From assembly GCA_013423385.1 (NCBI GenBank), contig BLZA01000018.1, positions 124,001 to 188,000 on the forward strand: a DNA stretch of 64,000 bases, read 5' to 3'. The notes under the pieces are model-generated. The model was not told the DNA's origin. It did no database searches and was given only the letters and a program-made list of their open reading frames with translations. Numbering within the stretch: the stretch's first letter is position 1; each line of letters starts with the position of its first letter. This DNA is from Naganishia liquefaciens (taxonomy: Eukaryota; Basidiomycota; Tremellomycetes; Filobasidiales; Filobasidiaceae). The position numbers and the translations under genes are program-made. Below are positions 41,691 through 52,579 of the stretch, piece by piece.

Positions 41691-43670
41691 CAGCCGCCTT
41701 GAAGAATATACCCGTCCGCGCAGCTAGACAAGCAGACTCCTAAAGTCGCAACCGCAAGTGATGCAAGGCCGGGCGAGACCGCAGACCCTTTAGGCTATGA
41801 GCTAGGTATTCAATCGGGACGGGCTTACAACTCGTCTGCCGTTTCATACGTAGCTTCCCACTAGAGCACTCCCAGCTCCCGTCTCCAAGCACGCAAAGGA
41901 TTGGACAAGCGGGCGGCGGGACGGCGGACGACGAGGAATGCTACCTACGAGCTCACCAACGGCTGATGACGCGGCGGCACCGCTCGATAGCTCGTCTGGA
42001 TCGCGAACAACACGTGACTCGATGCGGCGAAGTGATGGCTTGCGATGTTGTCAGGACCCCTGACAGATTGGACGGCCGTCACGTACGCAGGACCGTCGAG
42101 TCAGGACTGGGCGCAGCGGCGTGTGCTTAGTAAAACGGCAAATCTCGACGAATAACGATGTCGGACCGCAAGATCGGCGAAAACCCAAACGTCACGCAAG
42201 TCGCGCAAGAATCAGGATCGCACAACACGTCACTCGCTCCACTTACCGGTCCCTCGTCGTGATCCCATCCCTCTGGCTCTTTGTGGTCTCTGTCAAACTC
42301 GCCTGATCGCTCACGATTCCGTCATCTTCAACCTGGAGCGCTTGACCTGGAGCCGCGAAAAGTGGCCTCCAAACCCGTTCGTCCGGCGTCTCGATTGATT
42401 CCTGTGCGGAAGAGGGAATCAATGTCAGCAAGTCAAGCCCACGGCGGCGATTGGGGCAAGTGAAGTGTCGTTGACGTACAAGCGGACGATGGTTGAAGCT
42501 GGACATCTTGCCGCGTTCCGTTCGTCGAGAACAATGCATGACGGATCTAGGCGCCGATGCGAAGCGGCAGAGCGGTGGGGAAGCCAGGCGGGCTGTCGCT
42601 GTGGTGATGCAATTCAAGGTGACGGACGGACGACGACTCTCATCAGACGATACGTTCGACCATTAACATCAATGAAACCCAACTGGCGAATGTCGGAGTG
42701 GAGGATCCGCGAGAAGCGGGTCGGCTCGAAAGGGGCGATCACCGAAAGGACGGGGGCAGCAGGGATCGGCGTCGGTTGGTCAGCTGTGATGCGGGCAGCC
42801 ACGAAGGACGGGCAGAGCATGCAGCAGCATGCAGCATGCAGCACGGGTGGGCGTTCGGCGGTAGCAGCTGGGAAGCTAGGGTGAGCAGCTGCGGCTTGGG
42901 CTTGTACTTGCACTTGTCGCATCACGGACTGATGCTCCAGTAGCAGAGGAACAGCAGTTTTCTTGTCTCTGCGCGCGCGTTTTCGCACGTCGTTTGGTCG
43001 TATCCCACTATCTATGGGCGTCTCCATCAAGGGCTGAAGGGCTGAAGGAGTGAGGGGCCAAACGGTGATACTACATAGCCATCGGATTCTGCTCGACGCA
43101 TGCTACCCCGCTCGAAAGCCCGCGCTGCTTGCGATCTTCGTCATCATTCGCCATTTGCCTGTTACCCTTGATCAAACCTCAATTGCCCTCAATGCCGGTC
43201 CCGGTGCCGCGCAACTTCCCGCTCTTTCCTCATCAAAATTCCTCACTGTCATGGACAATCAACACCTGCCCTTCCGTCCTTTCGTACCTTACGCGGGTTT
43301 CTCATGCACGCCAAGCGCAAAACTGCAATGGGTATCATCAAGACACCTGGAAAACCCAGGGTTGGGCTTGTCGCCTATTTCTGGGCTCGGTAAGCGCAGA
43401 TCGACCAGCTTGGAGGGGTCCTTTGGAGGTAAAGTTGACCTTGTTTTGGTTCCCATGTCACCTGTGTTCGCGTCCTGACCTGTTTACATGGTTCCAGGCC
43501 CTCCAGGCGCTTCCGAATCAGCTCTATCGCATTCCCGATGAGGAAGTCTTTGTACATCATAGTAGTCTGCTCACATATACGCATCGCGTTTCGTTTCCCA
43601 TGCGTCTCGCTCTTCGATACGTCTCTCGTCTGCAACAGTCGTACTACCATCACGTCTTCTGCACTCCAAG
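41691..43670. other. Gene-poor stretch of about 2 kb before the orphan repeat-protein gene
   Basis: Only short ORFs. A minus-strand ORF at 42614-43030 and a plus frame at 43129-43833 are open but have no motif; the second overlaps the orphan gene in another frame. The GCATGCAGCA-type direct repeat at about 42816-42842 is the only simple structure. The last 600 bp probably hold the promoter and leader of the next gene. Confidence 0.4.
42816..42842. repeat. Short GCAGCATGCA direct repeat
   Basis: GCATGCAGCA units overlap about three times here. It is a small simple repeat with palindromic GCATGC cores and no known role. Confidence 0.5.
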
Positions 43671-46600
43671 ATGCTCTGGCAAATCCCCGCGCTCGGCTTC
43701 GTGTGGCTTCTCTTGTATGCCAGTAACCTCTGCCAGGACGCGTTCCCGTCCAGTAAGTCTACTGAATGCGTTTGAACATTCACATTTGACTGAGAGTCAT
43801 CTTCCTTACAGGCACATGGCCCGACTACTTTGAGAAAGCCTGCTTCCTCGGCACATTGGTGATCTGGGGGCAGGCAGTGCTGTCGTTCTTCTGGCTGTGC
43901 ATCACGTTCAATGGAGTTGATCGCCTGGTCGCAAACCTCGCCGTGTGGCTGTTTGAAATGTCAGTCATGATCCTCGGTCCTCCTCTGAAACACCTCTTGG
44001 CGTCTTGTGTCGCCTTCTACCTCGCTGCTCGATCCACGATCACCAATCTCGCCATCGTCGATTGCCCGCAATGTCGCAAGTGCGAGCTGCCTGGAGCATG
44101 GCCGGTGTGCGTCGGTCATCAAACCGAGCAAGCCGCTTCGTTCGCCGTTCTACAAGATCCTCTCGGAGGGACGGACGCCGGTCGTGACGGTCTGCTGGAA
44201 AGCGACTGCAACGATGGCGAGAAAAAGGTCGACGAACCGAAGGCCGTTTTCAAACGACATGGTCCCTACGGGATACCGGACAACTGGGATGACAGTGACT
44301 CCGATGATGGACAGGAAGACGACAAGGGCGTGAATTCCAAACCGGACCCAATGCCCAGCAGCAAGTGCGGCGATGGCGAGAAAAAGGACGAAGAAACGAA
44401 GTCCGCATCGGCACCGAGACGACGTGGTTGGTTCGGGATGCCGGAAAACTGGGATGACAGCGACTCCGACGATGCACAGGATGCAGACAAGGGCTCGGAT
44501 TCCAAACCGGACCCAACGCTCAGCAGCAAGTGCAACGATGGCGAGAAGAAAGACGAGGAAACGAAGTCCACACCGGCACCGAGACGACGGAATCGCTTCG
44601 GGATGCCGGAAGACTGGAAGGGGTATTGCGACAGCGAATCCGATGATGAACAGGAAGAAGACAAGGGTATACAATCCAACCCGAATCAAGCGGGACGTTT
44701 CGGTCTGCCGGACAAGGGGGAAGTCGAGTCGGAGAAGAAAAAAGAAATTCCGAAACCCAAAGCCAGAGTGGTGAACCCGAGTGTACGTGATTTCCGCTAG
44801 ACGTCATCTTGCGTATCCTTACTGACGAGACGTCCAACTCCAGCGGACTGAGGGTGACTTGCGAAACGTACTCTTCATCGGGAAGATGAACAGAGCGCTC
44901 GGAGCCGATGTTAATCGCGACAAAGGTCTCGCCGGGTCTCGTACTGACCAGAGGGCTTCCAGTGCTGAGACGCTCGGAACCACCAAAGGAATGTTGTCGC
45001 CAGTTGAGCTGAATCTGACTGCATCCACGCCCACATCGAGCGACACGCCGGACGGCAGTCTCCCTGCGCCGCCAACCGTCACTACTGCATCGCCATCCGT
45101 TGCTACTCCATCGGCAACCGTCGCTACTCCATCGGCAACCGTTGCTACTCCATCGCCATCCGTCGCTACTCCATCGGCAACCGTTGCTACTCCATCGGCA
45201 ACCGTTGCTACTACATCGGCGACCGTTGCTACTTCATTGCCAACCGTTGCTACTCTATCGGCAACCGTTGCTACTCCATCGGCAACCGTTGCTACTTCAT
45301 TGCCAACCATTGCTACTCCACCGGCAGCATTTGCTACTGCTTCACCGACTGTCGCTTCTTCAACGCCAACCGTCACTACCGCATCGCCGGTTATGGTTCC
45401 TTCATCGTCAACCGTTGTCACTTCTCCGTCAAGTTTTGCTACTGCTCCGCCGACTGTCGCTTCTTCGCCGCCCAACGTCGCTACTTCTTCGCCGACTGTT
45501 ACTTCTTCATCGCCAAACGTGTTCCGAAAATGCAATGCTCGACATCCTCGAAGCAAACGTGTCGGACATCAACGTCGCGCGTGCGCCATCAAATCTACGC
45601 CGCTTTCAAGACGAAAACCGTCGCTCCTCTACGCTCCGACGCGATCTTTCTTCGGTAGGCGTCACGACAGGCACTGTCCTGGCGCGATCGTCCACCTCTG
45701 TCGTCGGGACGCGCTCGCTCGCCTATTCAGACCAGCCCGTCGCCCTCGTCGATTGGACGAAATGCGCCAGCTCGCTCAAGCGCAGCAGCAACAGCAGCAG
45801 CATCCTGATGCGTGTGTCCCTTTGATTGACAGCCGACCGCGATCCAATCATGCGCTCAAGGCTCGACGTGCTCACGGCAAACGTGTCGGACATCGACAGG
45901 GCCATGGCAAACGCGTCGGACGTCAACTTCGCGCATGCGTATTCAAATCCACATCACTCTTGAGACGAAAATCGTCGCTCTTCTATGGTCCGATGCGATC
46001 TTTCTTTGGTAGACATCATGACAGGCACTTGCCTGGCGCGGTCGTCCGCCTCTCTCGACGCGATCTGTGTGCGCGCCTTGTCAGATCGGCCCGTCGCGCT
46101 CGTCAACTGGACGACTTGCGCCAGCTTGCTCTGTTGGTGCAGCGACAACAGCAACAGCAACAACAGCACCAGCTGCAGCACCAGCTACAGCAACAGCTAC
46201 AGCAACAGCTACAGCAACAGCTTCAACAACAGCAACAGCAACAACCACAGCATCCCACTTTGCCGTTGATCGAGACCCAACCGCGATCCATCAGACAAGT
46301 CACCTGGGCTCCTTTGCCGGGACCGTCTGACGGAAAACCCGCCCCGGCGACATCTCGTAATTCCAAGAGATCGCCATGGAGCTTCGAGGACACCGACAGC
46401 GACGAGGAGGAGGCGACCAATGCATCGGATCGTCCTCTTCTTCGACGACGTATCAATGTCCCCGGCATCCAATCCCAAGGAGGTGATGATGTCAACGCTT
46501 TGCAAGTGCAAGCGGAAGCTGCTCGTCGGCAGGCTCAGGAACTGCTGGTGCAGGCCGAAGCGCAGGGCTATCGCCGCAATCCTGACGGTGATCTGCCGCT

Positions 46601-46859
46601 GCTTCACGACGGCACGGAGCAGGAAGCCAATCCTTTGCCCACTGCCGCCTCAGTCGAGCAACACCCACACACGACCTTGGAGGACCCCACGGCAAGCGAT
46701 CTCTTGGGCAATCAGGCCGAGGCCGCGAGGGAACAAGCGGCGAGGATGATTGCCGCACTGATCCCTAGGCTCGAGGCGGACCAGAGGCGAGAGATCGATC
46801 AAAGGGCGGCCATTGGCGCCCCGATCGACCCCGCCATGTTGTCCTCGACTTTGCGCTGA
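43671..46859 (+). CDS. Orphan membrane protein with acidic tandem repeats, Thr/Ser/Pro repeat and polyGln (1,022 codons)
   Basis: Not recognised. The start MLWQIPALGFVWLLLYASNL is a signal peptide or anchor. Introns 43753-43811 and 44783-44843 join three exons in one frame (82, 971 and 2016 bp; 1,022 residues). After the head come hydrophobic segments (TLVIWGQAVLSFFWLCITF, VAFYLAARSTITNLAI) and a Cys motif CPQCRKC. Next are three acidic units of about 53-55 residues with FGMPENWDDSDSDD, then a minisatellite coding for VATPSAT-like heptads. A basic block follows that is present twice, each copy ending in polyGln. The C-terminus is helical and Ala/Gln/Glu-rich (ALQVQAEAARRQAQELLVQA). Truncated SGNH copies flank it on both sides. 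In the duplicated block another frame is also open and looks protein-like, so the frame there is less certain. Confidence 0.6.
44206..44700 (+). repeat. Three tandem coding units of about 160 bp (acidic repeats)
   Basis: Each unit opens with C-x-DGEKK and holds (Y/F)G(I/M)P-(D/E)-(N/D)-W and an Asp/Ser/Asp run, then SKPDP-like text. Unit starts are near 44206, 44366 and 44529, so spacing is about 160-165 bp. The third unit is diverged at its end. Confidence 0.8.
45081..45525 (+). repeat. 21-bp coding minisatellite (VATPSAT-like heptads)
   Basis: A 21-bp unit, GTTGCTACTCCATCGGCAAC plus one base, is repeated about twelve times to 45330 with small changes. Looser units of the same type follow to about 45525. 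It encodes a Thr/Ser/Pro-rich stretch likely to be O-glycosylated if it faces the secretory lumen or outside. Confidence 0.85.
45527..46252 (+). repeat. Duplicated block of about 300 bp, each copy ending in a CAG/CAA tract
   Basis: Copy A is about 45527-45835 and copy B about 45850-46275. Shared text includes the stretches around 45605-45660 and 45945-46010, and the AGGCACT...CTGGCGCG stretch. In the gene's frame both carry FFGR-HDRH-PGA and RQLA(L/Q) before polyGln. The second glutamine tract (46132-46252) is longer and mixed with His and Leu. Confidence 0.75.
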
Positions 46860-47214
46860 CGCCGAGAATGAATGGTTCGTGCTTTGAAAATTTGTGCTGG
46901 AGACTTTGTGCTCGCACTCTGATTCCTCTTGTGTTCTCGAAAATGTCTGCCTGAATCTTGTCTGCTTGACTCTCTTGTTGTATCATTCAAAGTGTCTTGG
47001 ATCTTCCGCATGTGCCTCTCAATGTCTTTTTGTCTGTCGCGGTCTCTTTGTGATATCTGAATATCTGAATATGGACAATGAAATACTTGACTTGGAATAA
47101 CTCAATGACATTCTTGCCTAATGCGCCTCTCGCGTGGACACCCGCGGGCGGAGTCGTCTTTTCGTTCCCCATGCACGACCTCTTCGCTCGAGCCACTGCT
47201 TCGATCATCCTTGC
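46860..47214. other. Spacer after the orphan gene, nothing supported
   Basis: T-rich 3' flank of the repeat-protein gene. Short ORFs only. Confidence 0.45.
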
Positions 47215-48055
47215 TCTGGAAAGCGTTCTGAGGGGGATGATGGACTGCACCCCAATGTTCGAGGCCGTGTAAGTCCATTCTCCTTCTGTACAGCACAAAC
47301 GTTTGTCTTTTCAAATCTGTCTCAGCGCCTGCTGGCTGATATATTGACAGCGTGCCTCGAATACGAAATGTGCCGGGTCTCCATTCTCGGATTACCGATC
47401 CCTCTCGACCCAGAACGGACGCTCGCGACCGAGAACAAGTCCATGTCGGCGATCGACATCAGTTCCCACTTTGACACACCTCACGTGATGGACCCTCGAA
47501 ACCCTCCGCAAGGATGAGAATAGACATTCAACGGTTCCACTATTACTGCTATTGCGCATGAACCGCGTCGCTTCCTTTGGAAAATATCACCCTTCACCTC
47601 CCTTGTCGGAGATCTTCACACCACTCCGCGAAATCGCCACCGATTCCTCGCCTGAGTCCAACCCACCGAGCGCGGACGCCTTGACGCATCTCGTGCAACT
47701 TGAGCTGTTTTGCGCAGATGCCAATGGCTCGGCGCACGCCACGCGCCCAATCGATGCGAATGGGTGGAGAGAGTATGTGCGGGACAATGGAAAGCCTTAT
47801 GGGTCAACGATCAGGTTGCTGCGCGAATCCGCGAGAATGTCAAGGTGACCAGGAAGTCAAGTCTTCGCGATGGCGATACTATCCGCACCGCCTGCTAAAC
47901 TTGCCGCGAGAAGGATTGCCGGGTACTACTTCCGTAGTCAGCGGTACCACCTTGGAGACGAGAAGTGTTGGGTCAACGACATTGAGGCAGGAGCCAAACG
48001 TCCACCAGGATGATGGTTGAGGTAGTACAACGTGGTTGGGAAAGCCCATTGAATA
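47215..48055 (+). pseudogene. Truncated copy 3 of the SGNH gene 3' part
   Basis: Diverged duplicate of positions 320-1165 in opposite orientation. It starts just before block V (DDGLHPN, here DDGLHPNVRGR when read over the intron border), and continues with ADILTACLEYEMCRVSILG and IDISSHFDTPHVMDP. A stop codon interrupts the exon near 47515, where the full gene reads PPEGWEQ. Later parts keep the PLSEIFTPLREIATDSS and WREYVRDNGK segments with a further frame break near 47800, and the last intron is retained. Block I and the anchor are missing. It is a decayed, DNA-level duplicate. Confidence 0.82.
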
Positions 48056-49049
48056 GATCTTATCAATCTAGAGGCAAGTAAAATATCCTGCACAAATTAA
48101 GGGCTGACTTCCGATCGAGGAGCATCGTTGAAAGTTTTGAGCTTTGCTGTGATGCTGCACTGGAATGACACCGAGCGTCATTGACTGGAAGCGAACTACG
48201 AAAGCATGCCATCTTGAATCGCTTCCAGATGATCGCGACGATCCCGGACAACAGGATCACATGGCTATCTACTTTGCAAAGCTTATCGGTCCAGTGAAGT
48301 GTCAACTTGCTGTTTGGTTCCAGAGTGGGTGACGGTGACTCAGGATAATGGCAAACCAGTCAAGGAATGATGCGCCTGACTCTGCCTATAGATCGAAAGA
48401 AGCGCAAGTTTCGCGCGCCAGAAACGGATCTATCCAGATGAAACGCTGCTTGCTTGACGCGGGAAGGCGGAATCTCAGAGGAGGCCCCGAAAGAGAGGAG
48501 GTGCACTTGCCAATGTTCTAGGTGGCATGGCCCTCACACTGCTCAGGGATAGAAGGCATCCAAGGTGGGTCTTGGCCTGTCTGGCACCATACGTGAGAAT
48601 CTGGGTACACTTCAGCGAATATAAATCGCGCGGGTTTGACGAAATCATGTGGAGAACAAGTTAAGGGGCGTCGCAGCTGCTTTGAACAGCAATTGAGACG
48701 CGCGGAAGCAAATCCAGGAGGGACCGCGAGCTAGCTAGCTAGGAGCGTGGACGCAGTGGGTTCCCCTCGGTATTGTTCTCTCGTCTTTCCCGTTTGCGCA
48801 GACCTCTGGATCGCGAACGCGAATTTACAGGGTACAGATGCTGGAGGATGCTCAGCACTCGCCTGAAAAGTGCATCTCGAACTGCCTGGTGCGATCTTGA
48901 ATTCGCCTGAAATCTTGACACAACCGAATTCGTTGACCTCACGTTCAAACGACCACTCTCATGGCCGTTGTCGGAACGACGACCTCCTCGACAACAATCC
49001 GTATACCCTTGGCCGGCCTCAAATACCCAGAAGATCACCAGAGTTCATA
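48056..49049. other. Intergenic stretch of about 1 kb, no gene seen
   Basis: No convincing ORF, RNA gene or long repeat. A short CTAG-rich run (GAGCTAGCTAGCTAGGAG) lies near 48728. The last 300 bp are probably promoter and leader of the next gene; a reading frame open from 48870 has no ATG before 49050. Confidence 0.45.
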
Positions 49050-51799
49050 ATGACTGCGACGGCGGAAGACCGCGAGCTGCGACGAACCACTAGAGGAACA
49101 GGAGCTCCTGCAGCCCCAGGAGACACGCAAAACGGAGGGGTTCCGGCTTCGTTCAATATTAGTCGAGTGAATGATGCCACCATCATGGGTTCTTCTGCGA
49201 CTCCGGCCACAAATGCCTCAGGAGGAGTCCCTATCAAGAGAAGCGAGTCTGATCAAGGCAGCGCGAAGGACAATGATGAGATGGATGTTGATAGCATGAT
49301 ACAGCCAGAGCCCGCTGCGGAAGATTCAGGAGAACTGCCGCATCAGAGTGGAAGGGACGACTTGCCGCAGGATGAAAGGTCAGTCCATTTCTTGATGTCA
49401 TTCTTGTGGGAGCGTCCGCACCAGGCAGGGGTCAACGCGCTGGGTCAGAAGCTGTCCTCAGAGGTGCTTCGATACCATCAGAGTTGTCGAGCATAGAATG
49501 GGCAGAGCCATAACTGGGCGCCCACGCCATGTCTACGCCGTTATTGCAGACATGTTTGCTCCGATGCTGGCATCAGAACGCGCATCACCGCGAAGGCAAA
49601 GGAATTGCGCCGCATCATTTTGGACAATCCCCCCTTCGTTTAGCTTTGGTACTGATCTCTCATTCTTCACTCAGCTTTAACAATCAAGCACGAGCTTCGC
49701 GTGAACAGGCGTCCGGTCTAGGGCGCAATGACTCCGCACAAAATCAAGTCATCAACGCGACAGACGAAGCTCACGCCCAAAAGAAACGCAAAGTCGATGA
49801 TCTGGTGCAAGAAGCTTCTACTTCGTCTGTGCAAAGCACTTCACCTCGAATAGCTGCACAATCTCAGGAACACCGTCCCGGCCGACCCAGCGAGAAACAG
49901 GCCAACGTCCCTCAAACGACAAAAACAGCAGTAATTGGACAGTCAGGCAGACCAGGGTCACTCGACGATCAAGGTACTCGAACACCCTTGCAGCGCCCAG
50001 GATCCCAATCAACACAGTCCAGCCTGCAGACAAATACTCAGAGACCATCACAGCCCCGCCAGACCTCTTCGACACAAATTCGTCAATCGGCACCAGCTTC
50101 TGCCATCGACAATGTCGTCATTGCCGATGTCGAGACAGCACCACCAACGAGAATGTCGAACGCTCCTCCATCGTCTTCTGCTACTCCAACATCCGCCGCT
50201 GTAGGCAGCGACAAAACAAAGAAAGCCGTGAAAAGGCCAGCACCTCTGGTCAACGTGCCCACCTCTGGCAATGGAAATGGAATGAGTCATCCGCCTCCTC
50301 AGAAATCTGCCAGGTCGATTGCAGCTGCATCTGGCTTGGCCGAGCTTGATAGCAGTCTTCCTACCGGAATCGCCAATGTCAGTCCAGTCGTGTCCGGATT
50401 CCCGATGCACACTGCTGACAAGGCGACTCTCGAATCTGTGAGTCTTGGATCCGCAGTCATCAAGATAGATATGCTGACATCACCCTCAATTTCAACAGTT
50501 CCGCTTCGCTTTACAGATCAAAGATCAACAACGCGATCTGATTGAGAAGCGTCTCGCTGGCAAAATTCCCCAAGAGTTTGATCAACCTGGCACTGGACCA
50601 CCACCTTCCGCTGGACCAATGCCGCCCATGATGTATCTTCACAGAAACAGCGTCGGTTCTCGCCGGAGCGAGGCCGTCAAACAGAAAGTCCAAGGTATGA
50701 GGGTATCAACGGGTACCGAAGGATACAGGCAGAATGGAGTTCAGGCAAGTCGTGCTTTTCAGATCACTGAGATCTATGCTGATGCCCACTTGTTGATCAG
50801 ACTGCATCAGGCGGAAATCAGCAACCCCAACCGGGAGCCCTGCCTTCTTCGATACGTACGACCGCACATGCGACATCAGACGACGGCTACGACGAAGATG
50901 ATGGCATGATTCACGACCTGTCTGACCACCATGCGGCGGCGCTGCGCGAAGGTCCTTTGACATACTCGAGCCAACAACCGCTACCTGGCTCTGCCAGATA
51001 CCCACCCACCGAGTCCGGTCCCGCCTATCCGCGCAGTACTGCTGGAGCTAGACCTTCAAATGGCGAAGCCGCGTATGAGGTAGACCGTCGAGGGACCGCG
51101 AATGGATATGCTCCTGCGGGTGCTTCCACAGCGACTCGTCCGCCGCCAGGAGCTGCGTATCCACCTGGTGCAGTCTACGGTCAACAGGCATCTCCCTATC
51201 AACGCTCCGCCAAGCCTTCAGAGTATGCCATGGCGGGCCGAGCAGCGTCGTACGGTCGTCCGCAAACCTCTCAAGGGGGCGGTGCTACCCCACAATCTGC
51301 TCGAGGCGAGTATCCCCCCGGAACGATGTATCCTCCTCGACTTCCTGCAACCTACCCAACTTCTGCGGTCGTTCAAGGCTTCCGACCTCGATCACCTGGA
51401 CGAGGCCCACCTGGTCCGCAGATTGTGGATGTAAACAAGGAACACTTCATGGAGCCATTCCATCTCTTGTTCGACACCTTTATGGACTCGATGCAACTGA
51501 AACGGGACCTCGAGTCCAAAATTCGCCGCGCAAACGATCTTGTCGAAGCCCAAGAAGCCGAACTTCGCAGAATATCCGGCTTGCGAGTCGAATTCGAACG
51601 CTCTCTTGACAGGCTACAGCGATCGCAGGAACGATTTGGCCATCAATCATCTTTGGGTCCCGGAGGCGGTGCCGGCAGTGGTGTCGAGTACAGTCCTCCT
51701 CCCAGTGCTGGCTCTATACCCCGTGCACCGACTGTTCCTGAACCAGAGAGTGCCGGAGAACGCGAACGGAATTCGTCGGTAACGCGAAACAAGCAGTAG
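49050..51799 (+). CDS. Unknown disordered protein with SV40-like nuclear signal and C-terminal coiled coil
   Basis: Not recognised. Exon 1 (from ATG 49050) is Thr/Ser/Gly-rich with an acidic NDEMDVDSM patch. The stretch 49380-49680 is unresolved and may be one long intron or hide a small exon. The next exon has QKKRKVDDL, a close match to the classical monopartite nuclear signal, then long Ser/Thr/Pro/Gln-rich text. After an intron (about 50438-50500) comes FALQIKDQQRDLIEKRLAGK, then Tyr/Pro/Gly-rich repeats (PPGAAYPPGAVYG, YPPGTMYPPR). The end has FHLLFDTFMDSMQLKRDL followed by a coiled coil (VEAQEAELRRISGLRVEF). The layout resembles a transcriptional co-factor, but this is inference. Confidence 0.55.
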
Positions 51800-52579
51800 C
51801 AGCCTGAACGTCAAAGCTCGTTCACGCAACACGTGAAATGTCTAAGGAAACGAGAAGCACGCAGAACATCGATCTTGTCTCAATCTATACAGCAACTTGT
51901 GCATTGCACGGCGTTATGTGGTTCTTCATCGCACGACTTGGTCTTCAACCTGTTGTACTTGACCCATGGCAAAAACACTTTTGAGTTCTAGCTGTGAGCT
52001 GTTGTTATCTGATGTATGTAGTACTGCACTGCAATTACATTTGAGGGACTCTGGTTTATAATACACTCTATGCGGAGTCTTCCTTCGGGATGCCCTCTCG
52101 GTTTATTCCGATCATCAGGTGATGATGCAGGATATGATGTTGGCGCGGGCGATCCTCGGTGGTGCGCCCAGATGATCCCCCCTTTGTGAAACAATGTGAA
52201 GCATCGCAATCTCGATGGTAAACACTCCTTTGACTTTGAGGTGTCTGCTTGAACTTTCTTGCTACGCATTCGACCTTGCACAGAACAGCGCTCGCTGGTA
52301 CCGATACCCAGATACAGCGTCGGAGCGAAAGATATCGACTGCGGGCGTTTTTCCAGCGAAGACCCAAGACATTTCGGTAGATCTACCTTCAATCGACCTT
52401 CAAATTGATATGGTTTGTAGCCTGACAACATCCTGAGGGAGCGTCTCTGCCTACTTCGGCCTGTGCGTGAGTCTGCAAGTACCTCCTCCCAGTGCTCACT
52501 GCCAGGAAAGGACAGCTAAGCTCAAAGACTTTCGCCAGTGCATCAATTTCTAGCCATTTCGACATCTACTAGTCCAACC
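51800..52579. other. Spacer of about 780 bp, nothing supported
   Basis: 3' flank of the preceding gene and promoter of the Byr4 gene. Short ORFs only, no motif. Confidence 0.45.

Noticed and set aside
42614-43030. 138-codon minus-strand ORF
   Set aside because: Rich in Ala, Pro and Arg because of local base composition, no motif, no splice context.
45081-45330. Regular 21-bp repeats as a possible CRISPR array
   Set aside because: Units are directly adjacent without spacers, keep a coding frame, and the genome is eukaryotic.
44819-45556. Long minus-strand ORF with VATVADG-type repeats
   Set aside because: It is the mirror of the 21-bp coding minisatellite. The plus strand has a signal-type start, introns in frame and a long C-terminus; the minus ORF has no context.
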